From JAIVGV01 sp035295985 (GTDB taxonomy: Bacteria; Acidobacteriota; Blastocatellia; Pyrinomonadales; Pyrinomonadaceae): a stretch of DNA of 12,214 bases. The translations under genes and the position numbers were made by a program. The stretch lies in contig DATHBT010000066.1 of NCBI GenBank assembly GCA_035295985.1, positions 1 to 12,214 on the forward strand. Reading direction: 5' to 3'. Every line of letters begins with the position of its first letter. Position 1 is the stretch's first letter. The notes under the pieces were generated by a model that had not been told where the DNA came from, did not search any database, and was given only the letters and a program-made list of their open reading frames with translations. Shown piece by piece: positions 7,509-12,214 of this stretch.

Positions 7509-7575
7509 GTAAACCGTGACAGGTGACAAGTGACAGGAGAAGACCAATTCTTTCCTGTCACCCGTCACGGTTTAC
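7509..7575 (-). repeat. Palindromic element B between sigma factor and kinase
   Basis: Inverted repeat made of a 7-bp tandem unit (GTGACAG/GTGACAA). The arm at 7509-7538 has GTAAACC and three units; the arm at 7553-7575 has the complement with two units and GGTTTAC. A further unit, CCTGTCACG (7575-7583), supplies the TGA stop of the sigma gene. On the minus strand the hairpin ends about ten bases before the kinase ATG and has no T tract. It could fold in the sigma-kinase mRNA and influence kinase translation or mRNA ends. Confidence 0.65.
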
Positions 7576-7578
7576 CTG

Positions 7579-8148
7579 TCACGTATTTTTCACCTGCCCG
7601 TAGAGCCAGGCCTTCGCCATGCGCCACTGGCGTTTGACCGTCGGGACGCTGACGCCCAGCGCCTCGGCCGTCTCCTCGGCCGAAAGGCCGCCGAAGAAGC
7701 GCAGCTCGACGATCTTGCTCTTCTGCGGGTCGAGTTCGGCCAGGCGGTTGAGCGCGTCGTCAAGGGCCACGAGGTTGCGGTCGGTCTCGCCCGACACGTC
7801 TATGTTCTCGTCGAGCGCGATCTTCTGCATCTCGCCGCCGCGCTTCTCGGCCGCGTTGGCCCGCGCGTGATCGACCAGGATGCGCCGCATCATCTGCGCG
7901 GCCACGCCGAAGAAGTGCGCGCGGTTCTGCCACTGCACGCGCGTCTGATCGACCATCCGCATGTACGCCTCGTGAACGAGCGCGGTCGGCTGCAAGGTGT
8001 GCCCGCTGCGCTCGCGGCGCAGGTAGTTGGCCGCGAGGCTGCGCAGCTCCGAGTAGATGAGCGGCAGCAGCTCGTCCAGGACGGTGCGGTTCCCCTCCGT
8101 CAACTGGATTAGCAGTTGGGTGACTTCTTTCGGCTGTGAAGTGGACAC
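7579..8148 (-). CDS. ECF-type sigma factor, TIGR02999-like, paired with the kinase
   Basis: A 189-residue alternative sigma factor of the sigma-70 ECF-like group (TIGR02999/PF07638 type) commonly found beside Ser/Thr kinases in acidobacteria and planctomycetes. Region 2 spans ~15-90 (LLPLIYSELRSLAANYLRRE, then TALVHEAYMRM and AHFFGVAAQMMRRILVDHAR). Region 4 spans ~130-183 with the helix-turn-helix LSAEETAEALGVSVPTVKRQ. The frame is open to an ATG at 8256, but a strong promoter lies at 8226-8198 within that extension. The conserved family start (STSQPKEVTQLL) follows a GTG at 8148, so GTG is the chosen start. The ribosome site before it is weak. No anti-sigma gene is adjacent; by analogy with other kinase-linked sigma factors, activity may be controlled by phosphorylation by the downstream kinase, which is inference. 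Confidence 0.88.
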   Translation of the reverse strand: MSTSQPKEVTQLLIQLTEGNRTVLDELLPLIYSELRSLAANYLRRERSGHTLQPTALVHEAYMRMVDQTRVQWQNRAHFFGVAAQMMRRILVDHARANAAEKRGGEMQKIALDENIDVSGETDRNLVALDDALNRLAELDPQKSKIVELRFFGGLSAEETAEALGVSVPTVKRQWRMAKAWLYGQVKNT

Positions 8149-8197
8149 TTGGAACTTACCGGATGCGTAAAGCCGCGCCTGCGGGTTGTACGCGCCA

Positions 8198-8226
8198 AGT
8201 ATAAGGTAGCGCGCGGGCTTTATCAA
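8198..8226 (-). promoter_or_regulatory. Sigma-70 promoter of the sigma-kinase operon
   Basis: Minus-strand TTGATA (8226-8221), 17-bp spacer, TATACT (8203-8198): five of six consensus matches in each box with optimal spacing. The predicted start, near 8191, leaves a leader of ~43 nt before the GTG at 8148. It suggests housekeeping-type transcription and helps fix the sigma start codon. Confidence 0.75.
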
Positions 8227-8359
8227 AGACGCCCGCCCGCGCCTAAAAAAAGTCAACCGCCGTCTAAAAAGGTTCCGTCGGCCTCCTTACGCGCCCGCGC
8301 CGGCCGGCGGTTTTCCACCCGGCGGGCTTTCACGTAAACTGCCGGCTAGAGGTGAAACC

Positions 8360-10183
8360 ATGAAACTGTTCTTCGCCGCCGCGCTCGCCGTCTCGGTCGC
8401 GCTCGGCGCAGTCGCGCAGACCACCCGGCGCGACGCGCGCGCGCCCCGCGAAACGCCGCCGCCCGCCGCTTACTGGCCGCTCGAAAAAAGTCAGCCGCTC
8501 GTCGAGCGCACGCAGACGACGCGCCTCGCGCCCGACCTCTCGCACCTGACCGCGGGCGAGCGGACGGCCGTCGCCAGGCTGCTCGAAGTAGGCCGCATCT
8601 TCCAAGAGCTTTACGAGCAGCAGCGCCACGCGCGCGCCCTGCCCGCGCGCGACGAGCTACAGCTCACCGACCGCCGCCTCGGCTCGCCGCCCGCGACGCA
8701 GAACCTCCTGACGCTCTACCGCCTCTTCCAGGGGCCGATTGCCACGACGCTCGAAAACAAGCGCGAGCCGTTCCTCGACGTTGACCCGCCCGTGCCCGGC
8801 AAGAACGTCTATCCGTGGGGCGTGAAGAAGGAGGAGATCGAAGCCTTCCTCGCCGCGCACCCCGAGCGGCGCGATTCCATACTCGATCTGCGCTCGGTCG
8901 TCCGCCGCGCCGACACGCCGTCTTTGCGCCGCGATCTTCTGACGCTCCGCCAGCACCCGGCCATCGCGACTTTGCACCCCGGCCTCGTCGAAGATTTAAC
9001 GCGCCTCGCCGCGCGCCCCGACCCGAAGAGTTTCTACGCCGTCCCGTACTCGGTCGCCTACGCCGAACAGCTCACGCGCGCCCACGCGCTCTTGAACGAA
9101 GCGGCCGACGCCGTCGAGAAGGACGACGGGGAGTTCGCACGTTTCTTACGCAACCGCTCGCGCGACCTGCTCTCGGACGACTACGAGTCGGGCGACGCGG
9201 CCTGGATAACGGGGCGCTTTAAAAACCTGAACGCGCAGATCGGCTCCTACGAGGTCTATGACGACGAGCTGTACGGCGTCAAAACCTTCTTCGCCCTGAG
9301 CCTCCTCGCCACGCGCCGCGAGGAAGGCCAGGCTCTGCGTTCCGCGATGCGCGGCTTGCAGGAACTCGAAAACTCGCTGCCCTACAAGCAGCACAAGCGG
9401 GTGAGGGAAGACATCCCCGTCGGCGTCTATGACGTGATCGCCGACTTCGGCCAGGCGCGCGGCGGCAACACCGCCACGATCCTGCCGAACGAGAGTTACC
9501 TCGCGCGCCGCTACGGCCGCACCATCCTGCTGCGCGCCAACATCATGCGCAGCCCCGAAATCTTCGAGGGCACGAACCGCGCGTGGGAGGCCGCGGTCGC
9601 GCCCGAGCACGCGAAGGAACTCACGTCCGACGGCAATTTTTATCGCACGCTCTGGCACGAGGTGGGCCACTACCTCGGCGTTGACGCGACGAAGGAGGGG
9701 CGCGATCTGGACACCGCCCTGCAGGACGCTTCGAGCCTGCTCGAAGAGATGAAGGCCGATCTGGTCTCGCTCTACGTCGCCGAGGCCCTGCGCAAACAGG
9801 GCTACTACACGGACGCACAGTTGCGCTCCGTCTATGCGAGCGGGATAAATCGCGTCCTCCAGAACAACCGGCCGCGGCGAGATCAGCCGTACAACACGAT
9901 GCAGCTCATGCAGTGGAACTTCTTCCTCGAAAACGGGCTGCTCGGCTTCGACCGCGCGACCGGGCGTCTGAAGATCGACTACGGCAAGTACCACGACGTT
10001 GTCGGAAAGCTCCTGGCGCGCGTGCTCGAAGTGCAGTACCAGGGCGACCGGGCGGCGGCCGAGCGGTTCGTCGAGCAGTACACGGCCTGGGACGAGAACC
10101 TGCACGGCGCGGTTGCCAGGAACATCCGCGAACAGCAGCGCTACCGCTTCCGCCTCTTCAAGTACGCCGCGCTCGGCGAATAG
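8360..10183 (+). CDS. Secreted M49-like (dipeptidyl-peptidase III-related) zinc metallopeptidase
   Basis: A 607-residue probable zinc peptidase. Residues 1-20 (MKLFFAAALAVSVALGAVAQ) are a signal peptide with likely cleavage after AVA, so it acts in the periplasm or outside. The fold signature of peptidase family M49 is seen at ~292-310 (LNAQIGSYEVYDDELYGVKT). The metal site is HEVGH at 433-437, where H433 and H437 should bind zinc and E434 is the general base, followed by EEMKAD at 462-467, matching the EECRAE motif of DPP III, with E463 as third ligand. Classical DPP III has a six-residue HELLGH; this protein has the five-residue HExxH form seen in divergent bacterial relatives, so true dipeptidyl-peptidase activity is not certain. 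The ATG at 8360 has GAGGTG at 8349-8354. It is divergent from the sigma-kinase operon and followed three bases after its stop by a palindrome. Confidence 0.82.
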   Translation: MKLFFAAALAVSVALGAVAQTTRRDARAPRETPPPAAYWPLEKSQPLVERTQTTRLAPDLSHLTAGERTAVARLLEVGRIFQELYEQQRHARALPARDELQLTDRRLGSPPATQNLLTLYRLFQGPIATTLENKREPFLDVDPPVPGKNVYPWGVKKEEIEAFLAAHPERRDSILDLRSVVRRADTPSLRRDLLTLRQHPAIATLHPGLVEDLTRLAARPDPKSFYAVPYSVAYAEQLTRAHALLNEAADAVEKDDGEFARFLRNRSRDLLSDDYESGDAAWITGRFKNLNAQIGSYEVYDDELYGVKTFFALSLLATRREEGQALRSAMRGLQELENSLPYKQHKRVREDIPVGVYDVIADFGQARGGNTATILPNESYLARRYGRTILLRANIMRSPEIFEGTNRAWEAAVAPEHAKELTSDGNFYRTLWHEVGHYLGVDATKEGRDLDTALQDASSLLEEMKADLVSLYVAEALRKQGYYTDAQLRSVYASGINRVLQNNRPRRDQPYNTMQLMQWNFFLENGLLGFDRATGRLKIDYGKYHDVVGKLLARVLEVQYQGDRAAAERFVEQYTAWDENLHGAVARNIREQQRYRFRLFKYAALGE

Positions 10184-10185
10184 CG

Positions 10186-10306
10186 GAGGTCAGTGGCCGG
10201 TGGTCAGTGGTCAGTCGCTTGAGCCTCGCGATCTCTGACGCCGCGACGTGACGCGAAAGCCGAATCAGCACGAATAACTGATTGCCGACCACCGGCCACT
10301 GACCTC
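10186..10306 (+). repeat. Palindromic element C after the metallopeptidase
   Basis: Perfect 20-bp outer arms (10186-10205 and 10287-10306) built from GGTCAGT-like 7-bp units. After a few mismatches the pairing continues with a shared TCAGT. About 60 bases of unrelated sequence lie between the arms. The left arm starts two bases after the TAG stop at 10181-10183, and the right arm is followed by a pyrimidine-rich stretch, so it could also end the upstream transcript. No coding potential is convincing here. Confidence 0.7.
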
Positions 10307-10315
10307 TGCCTCTTC

Positions 10316-10345
10316 TTGTCAGCCGCGCGCCGCCGCACGTATGCT
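10316..10345 (+). promoter_or_regulatory. Possible sigma-70 promoter for the ECF sigma gene
   Basis: TTGTCA (10316-10321), 18-bp spacer, TATGCT (10340-10345): five of six and four of six matches. Predicted start near 10352, giving a leader of ~215 nt before the ATG at 10569. It lies directly after element C, the expected place for a promoter of the downstream operon. Confidence 0.45.
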
Positions 10346-10367
10346 GTGAGGCGGGCCGCGGCCCGTG

Positions 10368-10409
10368 CCGCTTTCCTCGCCAAGATGTTGGCGCGACAGG
10401 GGAAAGCGG
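10368..10409 (+). other. Nested hairpin in the long leader of the ECF sigma gene
   Basis: CCGCTTTCC (10368-10376) pairs with GGAAAGCGG (10401-10409). Inside, CGCCAA (10378-10383) pairs with TTGGCG (10388-10393) around a GATG loop. A smaller hairpin, TTTC-gcc-GAAA flanked by GG and CC, is near 10491-10508. The rest of 10346-10568 shows no gene I would support. It could be a structured 5' leader of the sigma mRNA. I do not recognise a known riboswitch class. Confidence 0.4.
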
Positions 10410-10568
10410 AGGAAAATTCGGGCGGGCAGGGCAACGACGCGCGGAAGGGCAGGCATCACAGCACGCGGGGTGTAACTCGCTCACGGGACGTAGGTTTCGC
10501 CGAAAGCCCGCGCCCGGCGCGCACCCGCCGCAACCGCTCCCGTTCGTCGGTCAGGCATTGGAGACGAA

Positions 10569-11201
10569 ATGACTCTGACAACCCTCTGTCCTCCGGCCAG
10601 CCTGGGACACGTGACCACAGCCGAGACAGAGAAATTTCCGGGCGAAAGCCCCGCGTCCGACTACGCCCTGGCGCAGCGGGCGCACGCGGGCGACATGGCG
10701 GCCTTCGAGGAGCTGTACGCGCGCCACAACCGGCGCGTCTATTCGCTCTGCCTCCGCATGACCGGGAACACCAGCGAGGCGGAAGACCTGGCGCAGGAAG
10801 CGTTCATCCAGCTCTACCGCAAGATCGGGAGCTTCCGCGGCGAGTCGGCCTTCACCACGTGGCTCCACCGCCTGACGGTCAACCAGGTTCTGATGCACTT
10901 CCGCAAGAAGGGCATCAAGATGGAGCAGACGACGGACGACGGCGAGACGCCCGTGCAGATCGTCCGCGGGACTGAGAACCCGAACGCGATGCCCGTCGTG
11001 GATCGCATCGCGCTCGACCGCGCCGTCGCGCTGCTGCCTCCGGGATACCGCACGGTCTTCGTCCTCCACGACGTGGAGGGCCACGAGCACGAGGAGATCG
11101 CGCGGATGCTCGGCTGCTCGGTCGGCACGTCGAAGTCGCAACTGCACAAGGCGCGGATGAAGCTGCGAGGCCTTCTCAGGCAACAGAACCCGCCGGCGTA
11201 G
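10569..11201 (+). CDS. RpoE-like ECF RNA polymerase sigma factor
   Basis: A 210-residue ECF sigma factor that would direct RNA polymerase to a stress or envelope regulon. Region 2 spans ~33-110 (ALAQRAHAGDMAAFEELYAR, then SEAEDLAQEAFIQLY and ESAFTTWLHRLTVN, where the -10 is read). Region 4 spans ~150-204 (LLPPGYRTVFVLHDVEGHEH, then the helix-turn-helix EEIARMLGCSVGTSKSQLHK, where the -35 is read). Length is normal, with a ~30-residue N-terminal extension. The ATG at 10569 is supported by GGAG at 10560-10563; a GTG at 10611 is a possible shorter start. The next gene downstream encodes a probable cognate anti-sigma factor, so the protein is expected to be held inactive at the membrane until a signal releases it. 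It is a different sigma group from the kinase-linked one at 7579-8148. Confidence 0.93.
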   Translation: MTLTTLCPPASLGHVTTAETEKFPGESPASDYALAQRAHAGDMAAFEELYARHNRRVYSLCLRMTGNTSEAEDLAQEAFIQLYRKIGSFRGESAFTTWLHRLTVNQVLMHFRKKGIKMEQTTDDGETPVQIVRGTENPNAMPVVDRIALDRAVALLPPGYRTVFVLHDVEGHEHEEIARMLGCSVGTSKSQLHKARMKLRGLLRQQNPPA

Positions 11202-11356
11202 CTTCCAAAAGCGTCGGCCGGCGTTATCCCCCGCTACGGCGCGCCGCAACCTCAGACGGCGCGCGCCGCGAACCTCGGTCGAAAGATCGCGACGGACGGC
11301 CGACTCCCGGCCGCCCGCGAGTTTTGAAAAGATGCGCCGCCGCGCGAAATCTTGGA

Positions 11357-11388
11357 CGGCCGCCATGGCCTGAAGCCGTGGGCGGCCG
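11357..11388 (+). other. Hairpin between ECF sigma and anti-sigma genes
   Basis: CGGCCGCC (11357-11364) pairs with GGCGGCCG (11381-11388), and inside ATGGC (11365-11369) pairs with GCCGT (11375-11379) with one bulged G and a CTGAA loop. It lies 50 bp upstream of the anti-sigma start in a 236-bp gap that otherwise holds only short GC palindromes such as GGCCGCGCGGCC (11401-11412). No T tract follows, so read-through is likely. Confidence 0.4.
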
Positions 11389-11437
11389 GAAGCCCTCGGG
11401 GGCCGCGCGGCCTTACGGGCGCGAGAGGTTGGTAGAG

Positions 11438-12142
11438 ATGAACTGCGAGAAGTGTCAGGAGTTGATGAGCGAGCTGCTCGACGGCACGCTGCCCGCCGAG
11501 CGGCGCGCCGGGATGAACGCGCACCTCGACGGCTGCTTCGAGTGCGCCTCGGTCCGCGAGGAGTTGTCGGCCATCATCGGCGTCGCGCAAGACAGCCGCG
11601 CCGTGCTCTCCGCGCCGCCCAACGAGCGCGCCCTCTGGCTCCGCATCCGCAACAGCATCGAGGCCGAGTCGGCTGCCACGGCCGCCGCCACACGCGCCGC
11701 CGGCTCCGTCGCGCCGGCGCGGGAAAGTTTCTGGTCGCGCCTGGCGCACCGCCGCCTCGTCTTCTCGCTCCCGCAGGCCGCGACGGCTACGGCGGGCGTC
11801 GCAGTCGCCGTCGCGCTCGTGACGGTCTTCGGGATGCGCTCGCTCATCTTGGAGCGCGCGCCCGAACAGGTTCAGCCCGCGCGCGCGACCGCCCGCGGCT
11901 TCGGCCACAACCCGGACGTGATGATGATTGATTACCTGAAGCAGCGCGTGGACGAGCGCAAGGTGCGCTGGAACCCGCGCATGCGCCAGGCTTACGAGCA
12001 GAACATGAGCGTCATCGACCAGACCGTCAACGAGATGCTGCAAGACCTTAACCGGCGGCCGCACGACGAGGTGACGGAGAAGGCGCTCAACGCCGCGATG
12101 CGCGACAAGATCGAGCTGCTCAAAGAGTTCTCCGAGCTGTGA
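11438..12142 (+). CDS. Membrane-bound anti-sigma factor with zinc-finger motif
   Basis: A 234-residue probable anti-sigma factor for the upstream ECF sigma factor. The N-terminal cytoplasmic part starts MNCEKCQELMSELLDGTL and contains the zf-HC2/ZAS pattern: C3 and C6, then H-x3-C-x2-C in HLDGCFEC (~29-36). An Ala-rich linker leads to one membrane helix at ~113-133 (TATAGVAVAVALVTVFGM). The ~100-residue C-terminal part would be outside the membrane and is charged and helical (MRQAYEQNMSVIDQTVNEML, ending RDKIELLKEFSEL), resembling the sensor tail of acidobacterial RseA-like proteins. The frame extends back to an ATG at 11324, but that stretch is unlike any domain, and the zinc-finger protein clearly begins at 11438, with GAGAGG (11422-11427) and a purine-rich GGTAGAG before it. 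Release is likely by regulated proteolysis, which is inferred from the family. Confidence 0.88.
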   Translation: MNCEKCQELMSELLDGTLPAERRAGMNAHLDGCFECASVREELSAIIGVAQDSRAVLSAPPNERALWLRIRNSIEAESAATAAATRAAGSVAPARESFWSRLAHRRLVFSLPQAATATAGVAVAVALVTVFGMRSLILERAPEQVQPARATARGFGHNPDVMMIDYLKQRVDERKVRWNPRMRQAYEQNMSVIDQTVNEMLQDLNRRPHDEVTEKALNAAMRDKIELLKEFSEL

Positions 12143-12143
12143 T

Positions 12144-12165
12144 CGGCGCGCCCCGCCGCGCGCCG
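12144..12165 (+). terminator. GC hairpin just after the anti-sigma gene
   Basis: CGGCGCGC (12144-12151) pairs with GCGCGCCG (12158-12165) around a six-base loop, two bases after the stop codon. There is no T tract, so it is only terminator-like; it could instead sit in an operon that continues beyond the window. The remaining ~50 bases to the window end show no start codon I would call. Confidence 0.4.
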
Positions 12166-12214
12166 CCCGAAGTCTGACGGATTTGACGAACGAGGCACAC
12201 CATAACGCCGCTCC

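Noticed and set aside
7499..7561. Upstream GTG start for the kinase (adds 21 residues)
   Set aside because: The added residues are encoded by the palindrome and look random; family-like sequence starts at the ATG at 7498.
8149..8256. Upstream ATG start for the kinase-linked sigma factor
   Set aside because: A near-consensus promoter for the gene lies inside this stretch, so a transcript from it could not include the upstream ATG.
8312..8340. Sigma-70-like TTTCCA-N17-TAAACT before the metallopeptidase
   Set aside because: Only four of six matches in each box, and the predicted start falls right at the ribosome site; too weak to annotate.
10400..10470. Fragment resembling the RNase P RNA start (GAGGAAAATTCGGGC, then GGGCAGGGCAACG)
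   Set aside because: The resemblance is short and degenerate, the conserved core and 3' parts are not found, and the sigma gene starts too soon for a full-length RNase P RNA.
11324..11437. N-terminal extension of the anti-sigma factor
   Set aside because: Arg/Pro/Gly-rich sequence without a domain, overlapping a stable hairpin; the zinc-finger protein begins naturally at 11438.

Overview
The window is a strongly GC-rich bacterial chromosome segment (by eye about two thirds G+C or more) with long, mostly well-spaced genes. The best-fitting origin is an acidobacterium, perhaps of the Blastocatellia. This is inferred from three things seen together: a DUF4214 protein, an ECF-type sigma factor of the TIGR02999 kind followed directly by a very large serine/threonine kinase with TolB-like and TPR modules, and intergenic palindromes built from short tandem units. 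No rRNA, tRNA, transposase, phage gene or CRISPR array is visible.

Layout. Positions 2-493 (+) are the 3' end of a DUF4214 gene. An O-methyltransferase of the plant-COMT/CrtF-like family follows at 554-1621 (+). The gap 1622-1971 holds a perfect 16-bp stem terminator-like hairpin, a ~100-bp palindromic element ending in a T tract, and a two-part motif that also occurs upstream of the methyltransferase. A small single-pass membrane protein (1972-2274, +) then runs tail-to-tail into the kinase gene. The kinase (7498-2249, -) is about 1,749 residues: a complete Hanks-type kinase domain, then two tandem copies of a [TolB/FlgO-like + TPR] unit and a third TPR unit without the TolB-like part. Upstream of it, in the same direction, lies the sigma factor (8148-7579, -) with a near-consensus sigma-70 promoter at 8226-8198. 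A second, different palindrome fills the sigma/kinase junction.

Divergent from the sigma-kinase pair is a secreted M49-like (dipeptidyl-peptidase III-related) metallopeptidase (8360-10183, +). It is followed immediately by a third palindrome. A possible sigma-70 promoter with a ~215-nt structured leader precedes an RpoE-like ECF sigma factor (10569-11201, +). Its probable anti-sigma factor follows (11438-12142, +), with an N-terminal zinc-finger motif, one membrane helix and a helical extracytoplasmic domain.

Working together: the window carries two signalling modules. One is a cytoplasmic sigma/Ser-Thr-kinase pair with no obvious membrane anchor, whose output domain looks like a large protein-interaction scaffold. 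The other is a classical membrane-tethered ECF sigma/anti-sigma pair. The peptidase, methyltransferase and DUF4214 protein are not clearly tied to either. The most distinctive items are the internally multiplied kinase and the three different intergenic palindromes of similar design. I do not see a clear-cut new defence or mobile system.
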